A DNA stretch of 64,000 nt from Candidatus Promineofilum glycogenicum (lineage in GTDB: Bacteria; Chloroflexota; Anaerolineae; Promineifilales; Promineifilaceae). The number at the start of each line of letters is the position of its first letter. The stretch's first letter is position 1. The notes below the pieces were generated by a model. That model worked only from the letters and a program-made list of their open reading frames with translations. It did not search any database and had not been told where the DNA came from. The position numbers and the translations under genes were made by a program. Positions 8,676-18,884 of this stretch are shown piece by piece. The stretch lies in NCBI GenBank assembly GCA_016707605.1, contig JADJHJ010000007.1, forward strand, positions 1 through 64,000, written 5' to 3'.

Positions 8676-10001
8676 CTAGTTGCGCCAGGGCAGGTCGGGC
8701 ACGGCCGCCGGCGTGGCGTAGGGGCCGGCGCGCAACTCATCGAAGTAGCCGTGGGCCTCCAGCGCCGTGTAGGAGAACAGGGCGTGGCCGGCTGTGCCCA
8801 GGGCGCGGGCGGTGGCGATGCGGTCGGTAATCTCATTGAACGGCTGGTCGGCGCCGATGCCGGGGACGACGTAGCGGTCGCCGCGATGGGCCTGGAAGTC
8901 GGCCACCAGCGTCCGCCAGCGCTCCAGCCGGAACGTCTCCGGGTTGGCGGAGTAGATCATGGGCGAGATGGCGTCGATGATGCCGGCCTGCGTCCAGCCC
9001 TGCGAGTCCTGGTAGAAGTCGTGGAAGCCCTGACTATAGCCCCAGCCCCAGCGGTCGATGTAGGTGTGCCAGACGGCGGCCGACAGCCACACCTCCCGCC
9101 CGCTGGGCACGATGACATCGTTGTACACCTCGCGCACCAGCCCATCAATCTGCTGCCGCTGCCAGTTCTCATACGCCCCGGCCGCGCCGCTGAAGCACGG
9201 CCCGCCGTAGGCGTCCTCACTGACCGGGTCGCACGACGTGGTGCGGGCGGCGTAGCGCACGCGGTCGAGGTGGATGCCGTCCACGTCGTAGCGGTTGACC
9301 AGGTCGGCCACGACGGCCTTGAAATGGGCGCGGAAAACGTCCGAGGCGGGCGAGGCCATCTGGTATTCGCCGCAGGAGATAGCATCGAGCGCCGTCCACT
9401 GGGCGGCGTTGAGCTTGCCGTCGGTCGCGCCGTGGGCGTCCTGCAGGCGGTAGTAGAGCGGCAGCGGCGTGACCCGCAACGGCGGCGGGCAGGAGTTGTC
9501 GGCCAGCCGGTCACCAACGGGGTAGACGTTAACGTAGGCGTGCAGTTGCAGCCCCCGCTCGTGGGCGCGCTGGACAAAGTAGGCCAGCGGATCCCAGTAA
9601 GGCGACGGCGGCTGCCCCAGCGTGCCGCCGCTGACCCGTTGCGCCCACGGCTCGATGCCGGAGGCGTAGTAGGCGTCGGCCGTGCCCCGCACCTGGAAGA
9701 AGACGACGTTGAAGCCGGCGGCGGCGATGTTGTTGACGATGGCATCGATGCGCGCCGGGTCGGCCGGCTGGTTGAAGCGCGTCCAGTCAAAGCGCGTCAC
9801 CCACACGCCGCGCACCTCGACCATGCCCGGCGGCGGCGTGGGCGTGGGCGTGGGTGAGGGCGTCGGCGTGGGCGTCTGGCCCAGGACAATGACCGGAACC
9901 AGCGCACGGTTGGCCCCCTGAGCCAAAACGACCAGAGCCACCGCCGCCAGGGCCAGCAGGACGGCCGGCAGGGCCAGGGCGTGCCGCCTTTGTTTGCTCA
10001 T
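8676..10001 (-). CDS. GHL10-type (DUF187) exported glycoside hydrolase-like protein
   Basis: 441 residues. A signal peptide or anchor (about 10-35) is followed by a PTPTPSPTPTPTPPP linker (about 43-57) and then a TIM-barrel domain starting VRGVWVTRFDWTRFNQPADP. The features NIAAAGFNVVFFQVRGTADA, GLQLHAYVNVYPV and YDVDGIHLDRVRYA are characteristic of the glycosyl-hydrolase-like 10 family. Likely role: an extracellular or membrane-anchored enzyme on a polysaccharide, perhaps trimming the organism's own surface glycan, given its place at the head of the glycan block. The true substrate is not shown by the sequence. Confidence 0.85.
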   Translation of the reverse strand: MSKQRRHALALPAVLLALAAVALVVLAQGANRALVPVIVLGQTPTPTPSPTPTPTPPPGMVEVRGVWVTRFDWTRFNQPADPARIDAIVNNIAAAGFNVVFFQVRGTADAYYASGIEPWAQRVSGGTLGQPPSPYWDPLAYFVQRAHERGLQLHAYVNVYPVGDRLADNSCPPPLRVTPLPLYYRLQDAHGATDGKLNAAQWTALDAISCGEYQMASPASDVFRAHFKAVVADLVNRYDVDGIHLDRVRYAARTTSCDPVSEDAYGGPCFSGAAGAYENWQRQQIDGLVREVYNDVIVPSGREVWLSAAVWHTYIDRWGWGYSQGFHDFYQDSQGWTQAGIIDAISPMIYSANPETFRLERWRTLVADFQAHRGDRYVVPGIGADQPFNEITDRIATARALGTAGHALFSYTALEAHGYFDELRAGPYATPAAVPDLPWRN

Positions 10002-10037
10002 GGGCGCTATTGTGCCACAAGCGGCCGATTAAGAATA

Positions 10038-10108
10038 GGAACCACAGATTACGCAGATTACACAGATTCAGAAAGAAAATCTGTGTAATCTGCGTAATCT
10101 GTGGTTCC
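10038..10108. repeat. Long inverted repeat, family A
   Basis: 31-base arms (10038-10068 and 10078-10108) are perfect reverse complements around a 9-base loop. It lies between the divergent glycosidase-like gene and kynB, just upstream of the putative kynB promoter. Confidence 0.92.
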
Positions 10109-10132
10109 TTCTTCCGCGTCATCCGCGTTCTA

Positions 10133-10161
10133 TTGCCCCAACGTCCAGCGCTCTCTATACT
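10133..10161 (+). promoter_or_regulatory. Putative sigma70-type promoter of kynB
   Basis: TTGCCC (10133-10138), 17-base spacer, TATACT (10156-10161). Predicted transcription start is near 10168, just ahead of the AGGAGAGG ribosome binding site at 10177-10184. Confidence 0.5.
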
Positions 10162-10192
10162 CAAGTCAATCCCATCAGGAGAGGAACACGAT

Positions 10193-10825
10193 ATGGCAAA
10201 ACTGTACGACATCAGCCGCGCGATGCACGCCGAGATGGCCGTCTGGCCGGGCGACCCGGGCTTTGAGTTGCAGCGCACCGGCAAGATTGCCGACGGCAGC
10301 GCGGTCAACGTCAGCGCCCTGAACATGGGCGCCCACACCGGCACCCACGTTGACGCCCCCTACCACTTCGAGGATGACGCCCTCACCCTGGACAAGGTCG
10401 ATCTGTCGGTCTATTGGGGGCCGGCGCAGGTCGTCACCGTCACCAAGACGTCCGGCCCGCTGACGCCCGACGACTTCGCCGGCTACGACCTCGGCCGCGC
10501 CCCGCGCCTGCTCATCCACTCGCCCAACAGCGAAGCCGATCCCAACGTCTTCCCGCAGGGCTTCGTCCACCCCAGCCCGGAACTGGCCGACCATTTAGGC
10601 CGGCACGGCGTCATCCTCTACGGGGCCGACGCGCCGTCGATGGACCCGCAGGACAGCAAAGACCTGGCCGGCCACCACGCTCTGCAACGCAACAACATCC
10701 TCATCCTGGAGGGGTTGGACCTGAGCGGCGTGCCCGATGGCGTCTACGAGCTGGCCGCCTTCCCGCTGAAGCTCATCGACGGCGACGGCAGCCCGGTGCG
10801 TGCCGTGCTACGGACGTTGGAGTAG
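10193..10825 (+). CDS. kynB: Kynurenine formamidase / cyclase-family hydrolase
   Basis: 210 residues, the usual size of bacterial KynB. It starts at the ATG at 10193, nine bases after a strong AGGAGAGG; longer in-frame starts run into the upstream repeat. The cyclase-family metal site HTGTHVDAPYHF is intact, with the N-terminal YDISRAMHAEMAVWPGDPGF and the C-terminal GVYELAAFPLKLIDGDGSPV typical of the family. KynB hydrolyses N-formylkynurenine to kynurenine and formate in tryptophan breakdown. The adjacent kynureninase gene makes this more specific than a generic cyclase call. No tryptophan 2,3-dioxygenase gene is seen nearby. Confidence 0.88.
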   Translation: MAKLYDISRAMHAEMAVWPGDPGFELQRTGKIADGSAVNVSALNMGAHTGTHVDAPYHFEDDALTLDKVDLSVYWGPAQVVTVTKTSGPLTPDDFAGYDLGRAPRLLIHSPNSEADPNVFPQGFVHPSPELADHLGRHGVILYGADAPSMDPQDSKDLAGHHALQRNNILILEGLDLSGVPDGVYELAAFPLKLIDGDGSPVRAVLRTLE

Positions 10826-10829
10826 GGCG

Positions 10830-12095
<1,266 letters not shown>

Positions 12096-12102
12096 TTAAG
12101 AA

Positions 12103-12173
12103 GAAACCACAGATTACACAGATTACACAGATTAGGTCTCTGAATCTGTGAAATCTGTGAAATCTGTGGTTCC
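12103..12173. repeat. Long inverted repeat, family A
   Basis: 29-base arms (12105-12133 and 12143-12171) are perfect reverse complements. The unit differs from the 10038 copy (CACAGATT and GAAATCTGTG units instead of ACGCAGATT), yet both arms carry the same change. It fills the gap between kynU and the MBL-fold gene. Confidence 0.92.
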
Positions 12174-12190
12174 CGACTCTGGGAGTCACC

Positions 12191-13195
12191 ATGAAACCGC
12201 TGCAACGCTTCGAGACCAACGCCGGGCGCGTGATCTACTCCTTCCCGGTGCGGTCGTTCCCCACCTTGACCAACAACATCTACGTCATCGACGACGGCCA
12301 GCAGTACGTGCTGATCGACACCGGCTCGGGCATGGAGCGGCCCAACGCCGACCTGCTGGCCGGCTTCACGGCCATCGGCGAGCACCTCGGCCGCCCCTTC
12401 TCCCCGGCCGACCTGGGCACGATCCTCATCACCCACGGCCACATCGACCACTTCGGCGGCCTGCCCTTCCTGCGCCAGTACACCAACGCCCCCATCGGCG
12501 TCCACATCCTCGACCGGCGCGTGCTTTCGAACCATGAGGAGCGCATGGTCTTCGCCTATCGCCGGCTGGAGACGTACCTGGAAGGCGCGGGCGTCTCGGC
12601 CGAGGAGCGGGAGGTGCTGATGAGCGTCTACCTCTTCTCCAAGACCTACTACCGCTCCACGCCGGTGCAATTCCTGCTGGAAGAGGGGCGGCCGACGGTC
12701 GGCGGCTTCGGCGTCTTCCACGTGCCCGGCCACTGCCCCGGCCAGGTCTGCCTGCAAGTGGACGACGTACTGCTGACGGCCGACCACGTTCTGTCGCGCA
12801 TCACCCCCCACCAGGCCCCGGAGAGCATCACCCTGAACATGGGGCTGGGCCACTACCTGGAGGCGTTGGGCAAGGTCGAGACGCTGCCGGGCGTGCGGCT
12901 GGGGCTGGGCGGCCACGAGGAGCCGATTGACGACATCCCGGCCCGTGTCGCCGCCATCCGTGCCGCCCACGCCGAGCGGCTGGGCAAGATTAGCGACATC
13001 TGCCGCACGCCCAAGTCCATCGCCGAGATCAGCCGCGAGCTGTTCGGCCGCGTCGACAGCTACCACGTCCTGCTGGCGCTGGAAGAGACGGGCGCCCACG
13101 TCGAGTACCTCCACCAGCGCGGCGAACTGATGGCCGCCAATCTGGAGGAGATTGAGGCGACGAGCCGGCCGGTGGTGCGCTATGTCTGTGGATGA
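12191..13195 (+). CDS. Metallo-beta-lactamase-fold hydrolase
   Basis: 334 residues. The MBL core has the substrate-side YVIDDGQQYVLIDTGSG, the metal motif THGHIDHFGG (HxHxDH) and the later ligands in HVPGHCPGQVCLQ and LLTADHVLS. The C-terminal 80 residues (SDICRTPKSIAEISRELFGR) look like a helical winged-helix-like tail, as in LACTB2-type or glyoxalase-II-like hydrolases. The ATG at 12191 follows the repeat with only a weak ribosome site. Its last 14 bases overlap the start of mutY. Substrate is unknown: a thioester, phosphodiester or RNA would all fit the fold. Confidence 0.85.
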   Translation: MKPLQRFETNAGRVIYSFPVRSFPTLTNNIYVIDDGQQYVLIDTGSGMERPNADLLAGFTAIGEHLGRPFSPADLGTILITHGHIDHFGGLPFLRQYTNAPIGVHILDRRVLSNHEERMVFAYRRLETYLEGAGVSAEEREVLMSVYLFSKTYYRSTPVQFLLEEGRPTVGGFGVFHVPGHCPGQVCLQVDDVLLTADHVLSRITPHQAPESITLNMGLGHYLEALGKVETLPGVRLGLGGHEEPIDDIPARVAAIRAAHAERLGKISDICRTPKSIAEISRELFGRVDSYHVLLALEETGAHVEYLHQRGELMAANLEEIEATSRPVVRYVCG

Positions 13196-14336
13196 GTTGG
13201 GGGGCAGGGGCTGGACTCACGTCCAGCCCCTGCCCCCCCTTTCATCACTCTTACTCCCCTGGTGGGACAAATCCCGCGCCGACCTCCCCTGGCGACGGAC
13301 AACTGATCCCTACGCCATCTGGATCGCCGAGGTGATGCTCCAGCAGACGCAGATCGCCGCGGTCATCCCCTACTACGAGCGCTGGCTGGCCCGCTTCCCG
13401 ACGGTGGAGGCGCTGGCCGGCGCGCCGCTGGACGACGTGCTGAAAGTCTGGGAGGGGCTGGGCTACTACAGCCGGGCGCGCAATCTCCACACCGCGGCGC
13501 GGCGCATTGTGGCCGGCCACGGCGGCCGGCTGCCCGACACACTGGACGAACTACTAAAGCTGCCCGGCGTCGGCCGCTACACCGCCGGGGCCGTGGCCTC
13601 CATCGCCTTCGGCGTGCGCGCGCCGGTGCTCGACGGCAACGTCATCCGCGTCCTGAGCCGGGTGTTCGACGTGGCCGAGGACGTGACCCAGACGGCCACG
13701 CGCCATCGGCTGTGGCAGTTGGCCGACGACCTCGTTCCGGCGGCGCGGCCGGGCGACTTCAACCAGGCGCTGATGGAGTTAGGTCAACTCATCTGCGTGC
13801 CCCAGGCCCCGCGCTGCCTCATCTGCCCGCTGGCCGCCGTCTGCCTGGCCCGGCAGCGAGGGACGCAACTGGAGCGGCCGGTGCGTCCCGCGCGGAAACG
13901 GACACCCCATTTCGACGTAGTGGCCGGGGTCATCTGGCGCGGTGGCGGGCCGTCGGCCGAGGGGCAGTTTCTCATCGCCCAACGGCCGCACGCCGGGCTG
14001 CTGGGCGGGCTGTGGGAGTTTCCGGGCGGCAAGCTGGAGCCGGGCGAGACGCACGCCGACGCGCTGCGGCGGGAGATCGGCGAGGAGTTGGCGATGGAGA
14101 TAGCGCCGGGCGACTTCCTGGTGGAAGTGGCCCACGCCTACACCCACTTTCGCATCACCCTCCACGCTCTGCACGCCGCCTACGTGGCCGGCGAGCCGCA
14201 GCACCTCGGCGTGGCCGACCACGCCTGGGTGACGCTGGACGAGGTGGAGCGGTATGCGTTTGCGGTGACGGATCGGAAGATTATTGCGGCGTTGCGGCTA
14301 CTTTCCCAGGCCAATTCAGGCGTCAAAGCCGAATAG
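13182..14336 (+). CDS. mutY: A/G-specific adenine glycosylase MutY
   Basis: 384 residues from the ATG at 13182, overlapping the previous stop. It removes adenine mispaired with 8-oxoguanine. Seen: catalytic Glu in EVMLQQTQ, helix-hairpin-helix LPGVGRYTAGAVAS, catalytic Asp in VLDGNVIRVLSR, the [4Fe-4S] cluster cysteines CX6CX2CX5C (CVPQAPRCLICPLAAVC) and a C-terminal NUDIX-like 8-oxoG-recognition domain (GLWEFPGGKLEPGETHADAL). The first 25 residues are encoded by a perfect DNA hairpin (13199-13238) and look non-native, so the true start may lie a little downstream. The 3' end overlaps the convergent Uma2 gene by 21 bases. Confidence 0.93.
   Translation: MSVDELGGRGWTHVQPLPPLSSLLLPWWDKSRADLPWRRTTDPYAIWIAEVMLQQTQIAAVIPYYERWLARFPTVEALAGAPLDDVLKVWEGLGYYSRARNLHTAARRIVAGHGGRLPDTLDELLKLPGVGRYTAGAVASIAFGVRAPVLDGNVIRVLSRVFDVAEDVTQTATRHRLWQLADDLVPAARPGDFNQALMELGQLICVPQAPRCLICPLAAVCLARQRGTQLERPVRPARKRTPHFDVVAGVIWRGGGPSAEGQFLIAQRPHAGLLGGLWEFPGGKLEPGETHADALRREIGEELAMEIAPGDFLVEVAHAYTHFRITLHALHAAYVAGEPQHLGVADHAWVTLDEVERYAFAVTDRKIIAALRLLSQANSGVKAE
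13199..13238. repeat. Perfect 18-bp hairpin inside the mutY 5' end
   Basis: GGGGGGCAGGGGCTGGAC (13199-13216), loop TCAC, then its exact complement (13221-13238). It lies directly after the stop of the MBL-fold gene and inside the annotated mutY start region. It has no U-tract, so it is a repeat or attenuating hairpin rather than a classical terminator. Confidence 0.85.
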
Positions 14337-14999
14337 GGATTGACGATAGCGGTCCCGCTGTTCGGACGAGAGAAGCTCGAACAGGGCCATACGCACCGAT
14401 GGCAGATTCTCTTGCCACAGCCACGACGGGCGAAGACGGAAACCGGGCAACACGGCCGATTCCACCCACTTGTCATCATCTGTGCCGACTAAAGCATACT
14501 GTCCCTCTTCGTCAAGCCGATAGAAATCAGCGCGGTTGCGACCCGGGCGCGAGTCAATCACCCAGTACTCCGGCACGCCCGCGTCCTGGTACTCGCGATA
14601 CTTCTCCTGGCGGTCACGCCGGACACTATCTCCGGACACGATCTCCACGACCAGATCGGCCGGGCCGTCCAGTCGTTCTCGACTCAGACGGTCGAGATTC
14701 TCACGCCTGATTACCAGAATGTCGGGTTGTCGCGCCGATTTCTGCGCCGGTAAGCGCATCTCGAATGGGGCAATGAACACAACTCCCAGCCCCTCGAACT
14801 CTATGTACTCGGCCAGCAGACGATTGAGGAAGTTCAACAGGGTTTGATGAATGTCAAAGGGCGGCATGTGAACGATAACCTCTCCGTCTACCCACTCAGC
14901 GTGGATGTCTTCGTCGGCCCAGGCATAGTACTCCTCATAGCTCATTGGCAAACGAGGCGGGGCGTGCCCGGTCACTATTTGAATATCACTGGTTGTCAT
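14316..14999 (-). CDS. Uma2-family (DUF820) putative endonuclease
   Basis: 227 residues with the PD-(D/E)XK-like fold of the Uma2 family: MSYEEYYAWADEDIHAEWVD at the N-terminus, QPDILVIRREN carrying the Asp, DLVVEIVSGDS carrying the Glu, then the Lys in QEKYREYQDAGVPEYWVIDS. The family is expanded in Cyanobacteria and Chloroflexota; its cellular role is poorly known. It is convergent with mutY and their 3' ends overlap. It stands alone on the minus strand, with an inverted repeat in the gap upstream of its start. Confidence 0.88.
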   Translation of the reverse strand: MTTSDIQIVTGHAPPRLPMSYEEYYAWADEDIHAEWVDGEVIVHMPPFDIHQTLLNFLNRLLAEYIEFEGLGVVFIAPFEMRLPAQKSARQPDILVIRRENLDRLSRERLDGPADLVVEIVSGDSVRRDRQEKYREYQDAGVPEYWVIDSRPGRNRADFYRLDEEGQYALVGTDDDKWVESAVLPGFRLRPSWLWQENLPSVRMALFELLSSEQRDRYRQSLFGFDA

Positions 15000-15063
15000 C
15001 GAAAACTCCTGCCGCCAATCCTCGGGCGATCATCGTTCGCTGACAGTATACCATAGCCAAGAA

Positions 15064-15102
15064 GCGCGATTCGGGAGAATCGCCGCGATTCTCCCATCGC
15101 GC
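15064..15102. terminator. Imperfect hairpin downstream of the FHA-ABC gene
   Basis: GCGCGAT..GGGAGAATCG pairs with CGATTCTCCC..ATCGCGC. It lies between the 3' end of the long minus-strand operon (15110) and the start of the Uma2 gene. There is no clear U-tract, so it could be a repeat acting as a transcription stop. Confidence 0.5.
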
Positions 15103-15109
15103 TACGCGA

Positions 15110-18058
15110 CTAATCCACCTGTTTTCGTCGTTGCACCAGAATGGTCATCAACCCCCAGAAGAGGGCCATGCCCAGCAGGGCCAGCCAGGTGACCATCAGG
15201 TGGCGCTCGCTATTAATGTAGTCGAGGCTCAGCTTGTCGCCCAGCGGGGCCGGCACGCAGTCGATGCGCGTCGTCGGCTCGGTCGTGCCCAGTTGGGCGT
15301 TGGCCGGCATCCAGGTGGCCGAGCAGGCCACGCTCTTGTCCTCATCCAGCCCCGGCAGGTCGGCCGAGGAGCCGAGAGCATCCATCGTCCAGTGGGAGAT
15401 GACCAGCTTCGAGGCGATGTCGGCCCCGGCGCTGTCGCCCAGCGGGAAGAGCGCGCCGGAGAGGATGATCTGCACGAACAACTGGACGAGGATGATGTAG
15501 AGCACCACGTCGGGCGAGGGCACAATGGCCGAGATGAACAGGCCGAACATGATGCTGGCGAAGACGGCCAGCAGCAGCGTGGCGAATAGCTCAAAGCCGC
15601 CCGACGGGAAGATGTCGAAGATGGGGTCGAAGCCCATGTCCACCTTCAGCCCCAGGATGAGCAGCACGCTGGCCACCTGGATGATGGCGAACAGCCCCAG
15701 CACCAGCGCCTTGGCGATGACGTAGGACCAGACGCGCAAGTTCACCGCCCGCTCGCGGCGGAAGATGGCCCGCTCCTTGACGATCTCATACGACGCGCCG
15801 AACGTGCCCGCCTGAGTCAGGGCCAGGCCAAACATAACGATGAGCTGCTGCGCCGTGGAGGCGGGCAGGTAGTCCTCGCTGATGTCGTTGACGCGATCCT
15901 CGGTCAGTTCGCCGTCGGCTTCCAGTTGGGCGATCTGATCTTCGATGTCGCGCGTCAGGTCAGCGGCGATCTCGTCGCGCGTCTGCGGCCGGCCGACGAT
16001 GTCGTACTGGCCGCTGACCATCATGAACAACAAGGCGATGATGGGCATCATCAGCAGCAGGATGAACAAAGTGCGCTTGTCGTTGCGGATGAGATCGATC
16101 TGGCGGCGGGCCAGGATGGGAATCTGGCGCAAGCCGGAGTCGTGGCCGCGCGGCGGCCGCCGGTCGCCCGACGACACCGCGCCATAGGCCCCCAGCATAA
16201 GTTGCTGCTGGCGGGCGGCAACGTAATTCTGGAACTGCGGCGACTGGCGGTAGTGCTCGGCCCACAGCACGCCCGACTCCAGCCGCGCGCCGTGGCCGTC
16301 CTTGGCCTTGGGCGCGCTGGCCAGCCGGGCCTGCACCGCCGGGTAGACGCCCTGCAAGTTGTCCGGCGCGGGCTTGCCCTCGGCCGGGTTCACCTCCTGG
16401 GTCAGCTTCAGGTAGATGTCGGCGAAGTCCTGGGCCTGGAAGTACTGGATCGCCTCGCCGGGCGGGCCGTAGTAGGACAGATAGCCCTGGCTCAGGAAGG
16501 CGACGTGGTCGCACTGCTCAATGTTGGCCGTGGCGTGGGTGACCAGGACGACCGTCTTGCCCCGGTCGGCCAGCCGGTTCAGGTCGTACATCATCTTCTT
16601 CTCCAGCCCGGGGTCGAGGCCGGAGGTTGGCTCATCGAGAAAGAGCAGGTCGGGCTGGGCCAGTAGCTCGACGGCGATGCTGACCCGCTTGCGCTGGCCG
16701 CCGCTGAGGACGCGCACCGGCTTGTGGACGTGGGCGCCCATGTCCACCATTTCCAGGACCTCGCGGGTGCGTGTCTCGATTTCGACCTTGCCGGCGTCGG
16801 GCAGGCGCAGCTTGGCAGCGTAGTAGAGCGCCTTGCCGACGGTTAGCTCGCGGTGGATGATGTCGTCCTGGGGCACGTAGCCCATGATCATCCGGTAGGC
16901 GTCGAGGTTGGGGTAGAGCTGCTCGCCGTCGATGAGCATCTGCCCCTGCGTGGCCGGGTTGAAGCCGTTCATGGCCCGCAGCAGGGTGCTCTTGCCCGCG
17001 CCGCTGCCGCCGACCAGCGACACGAACTCGCCGGCCAGCACGGCCAGCGACACGTCGGTCAGGATCATGCGCCCGCCGCCCACTTGCTTGCCCAGATTGA
17101 TCGTGTCGAGGCGGTGGCCGCGGCTCATCGAGGTCGTCAGCGCCCTGGCCTCCAGGTCGTAGACCAGCTTATAGGGGCCGATCTGCACCACCGCCCCCTT
17201 GGCCAGGGGCATCCAGGCCACGACGCGCTGGCCGTCGACGAACGTGCCGTTGGCGCTGCCCAGGTCGCGGATGACGAAGCTGCCGTCCGGCTGGCGGCGT
17301 ATTTCGGCGTGACGGCGCGAGACGGAAGGGTGATCGAGGTGGACTTCGCAGGCCGCGTCGCGGCCGATGACCGCCTGCTGCAACTGGGCCAACTGCTGCA
17401 TCCCCAGCGGCCGGGTCTGCACGCCGCCGCCGGCCGGCCCCTTCAGCGCCAGGCTGAGCGAGTTGCCGGTCAGGTCGCCGATGCGCAGCACGTCGCCGGC
17501 GTAGACCGTCCGCGGCGCGTTGGCCGGCATCTGCAGGCCGTTGTGGAGCGTGCCGTTGGTGCTGCCCAGATCGGTGACTTTCAACTCGCCCGCCTGCCCG
17601 TCGCTCTCCAGCCGCAAGTGGTGGCCGGAGACGGTCGGGAAGTTGACGACGATGTCGTTATCGGGCGCGCGCCCCAGGCGCATGACCGGCCTGTCCAGCG
17701 GGCGCTCGTCCTTCTGGCCGCCGGGCCAATTGATGACCAGCACCGGCCGCTCCGACTTGGGCATGATCAGCGTGCCCACGCCCATCACCCCCGACGCCAC
17801 CCCGCCGCGCAGCGCGTGGCCGCACACCGGGCAGAACTGGGCGTTGGGCTGGATGGGCGTGCCGCAGTTGGGGCACGCGCCGGGCAGCGGCCCGCCGCCA
17901 AAGCCACTAACGGGCGGCCGCCCACCCCCCGCCGCGCCGGCGGGCAGGGGCGATGAGAGTTGTGTAGCTCTGGGGTCGGCCGGCAGCGGATGGCCGCAAT
18001 TGCGGCAGAACTTCTTGCCGGATTGGTTTTCGGTCTGGCAGTTGGGGCAGGTGATCAT
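15110..18058 (-). CDS. Zinc-ribbon, tandem-FHA ABC exporter (ABCG-like half transporter)
   Basis: About 982 residues. Order: two zinc ribbons (CPNCQTENQSGKKFCRNCG near residue 4; CPNCGTPIQPNAQFCPVCG near 60); FHA domain 1 (RLGRAPDNDIVVN, LGSTNGT) and FHA domain 2 (VIGRDAACEVHLDHPSVSRRH, LGSANGT); an ABC ATPase with Walker A GGSGAGKST, signature LSGGQRKRVSIAVE and Walker B LLFLDEPTSGLD; and a C-terminal ABC2-type membrane domain of about six helices. FHA domains bind phosphothreonine, so export is probably gated by the kinases and phosphatase encoded upstream on the same strand. The start at 18058 has AAGGA at good spacing; the in-frame ATG at 18082 would overlap the previous gene. The exported substrate is unknown. 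Confidence 0.9.
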   Translation of the reverse strand: MITCPNCQTENQSGKKFCRNCGHPLPADPRATQLSSPLPAGAAGGGRPPVSGFGGGPLPGACPNCGTPIQPNAQFCPVCGHALRGGVASGVMGVGTLIMPKSERPVLVINWPGGQKDERPLDRPVMRLGRAPDNDIVVNFPTVSGHHLRLESDGQAGELKVTDLGSTNGTLHNGLQMPANAPRTVYAGDVLRIGDLTGNSLSLALKGPAGGGVQTRPLGMQQLAQLQQAVIGRDAACEVHLDHPSVSRRHAEIRRQPDGSFVIRDLGSANGTFVDGQRVVAWMPLAKGAVVQIGPYKLVYDLEARALTTSMSRGHRLDTINLGKQVGGGRMILTDVSLAVLAGEFVSLVGGSGAGKSTLLRAMNGFNPATQGQMLIDGEQLYPNLDAYRMIMGYVPQDDIIHRELTVGKALYYAAKLRLPDAGKVEIETRTREVLEMVDMGAHVHKPVRVLSGGQRKRVSIAVELLAQPDLLFLDEPTSGLDPGLEKKMMYDLNRLADRGKTVVLVTHATANIEQCDHVAFLSQGYLSYYGPPGEAIQYFQAQDFADIYLKLTQEVNPAEGKPAPDNLQGVYPAVQARLASAPKAKDGHGARLESGVLWAEHYRQSPQFQNYVAARQQQLMLGAYGAVSSGDRRPPRGHDSGLRQIPILARRQIDLIRNDKRTLFILLLMMPIIALLFMMVSGQYDIVGRPQTRDEIAADLTRDIEDQIAQLEADGELTEDRVNDISEDYLPASTAQQLIVMFGLALTQAGTFGASYEIVKERAIFRRERAVNLRVWSYVIAKALVLGLFAIIQVASVLLILGLKVDMGFDPIFDIFPSGGFELFATLLLAVFASIMFGLFISAIVPSPDVVLYIILVQLFVQIILSGALFPLGDSAGADIASKLVISHWTMDALGSSADLPGLDEDKSVACSATWMPANAQLGTTEPTTRIDCVPAPLGDKLSLDYINSERHLMVTWLALLGMALFWGLMTILVQRRKQVD

Positions 18059-18071
18059 GAACGTTTCCTTT

Positions 18072-18737
18072 TCACTCTTCAAACCACACGCGCCGCCACG
18101 TGGCCGTCTCGCCGATGAGGACGAAGAGCGAGCCGTCGGGCGCGGCCAGGATCATGCCATTCACGAAGTCCTGCGCCTGGCCGCCGGCGTCGCCGATCTC
18201 GGCCGCCGTGGCCGCGCCCAACCCCCGGCGCACAGCCGGCTGGTCGCACCAGACGCGGCCGAAGCCGCGCACCGGCGTGGGCGGGTTGGTCGGCTCGCCG
18301 CAAGTGAACGCCGCGTCCCCCTCGCGCCACAGGTCATCGTACTGCGCCCAGCGGCCGTCGTTGTAGAGAACGTAGATAACGGCGTTGTCCTCGCGCCAGA
18401 GCATCTGGCCGCCCGCGAAGGGGGCGTAGGCGGTAGCCAGAGGGTCACGGCCGGCGGTGAGGGGGCAGCCGAGTTCGATGTCGAGGTAGGCGGGTTGGAG
18501 GGCGGGCAGGAGGGGCAGGGCGCAGGGGGTGGGTTGGGGCGTGGCGGTTGCCGTCGGCGCCGGCAGGCGCGTCTTGGTGGGCGCGGCGGTGGCAGGCGCG
18601 GCGGCTGTTGCTGGGGCGGTCGTTGGAGCCAGGGCTACAGCCGTCGGCGCGCGCGTTGGTGTTTCCGAAGGGTCGGCTCCGTTGCAGCCAGCCGCCAGAA
18701 GCAGCACGCCGAGCAACGCCGGAAGATAGCCGCCCAC
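18072..18737 (-). CDS. Lipoprotein with LGFP-like domain shared with the kinase at 20618
   Basis: From a GTG at 18737 the product has a short lipoprotein signal (YLPALLGVLLLAAGC, lipobox LAAGC), then an Ala/Thr/Pro-rich linker of about 60 residues and a globular C-terminal domain: LGCPL, GGQMLWREDNAVIYVLYNDG, DLWREGDAAFTCGEP and RGFGRVWCDQ. An in-frame ATG at 18842 would add 35 Arg-rich residues ahead of the signal and is less likely. The C-terminal domain is clearly related to the ectodomain of the kinase at 20618-22405, and loosely to LGFP repeats of wall-bound proteins. It ends 13 bases before the FHA-ABC gene, so it is probably in the same operon. Function is unknown; an envelope-facing binding protein is inferred. 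Confidence 0.78.
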   Translation of the reverse strand: MGGYLPALLGVLLLAAGCNGADPSETPTRAPTAVALAPTTAPATAAAPATAAPTKTRLPAPTATATPQPTPCALPLLPALQPAYLDIELGCPLTAGRDPLATAYAPFAGGQMLWREDNAVIYVLYNDGRWAQYDDLWREGDAAFTCGEPTNPPTPVRGFGRVWCDQPAVRRGLGAATAAEIGDAGGQAQDFVNGMILAAPDGSLFVLIGETATWRRVWFEE

Positions 18738-18884
18738 CTGACGGCCCCTTCTCTCTGGCGAGTTATTCCGTCTGCTGCGGCGCGGAAGGGAAATCACAGC
18801 CCTCCTACAAATTCCGCGAATTGGCGCCGCGGTGGGCGCCAACGGCTAACCACGAGCAAACCGTTCATTATATCCCACATTCCC

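Noticed and set aside
14316..14999. Uma2 gene considered as part of a restriction or toxin system
   Set aside because: It stands alone, with no methylase, antitoxin or partner gene.
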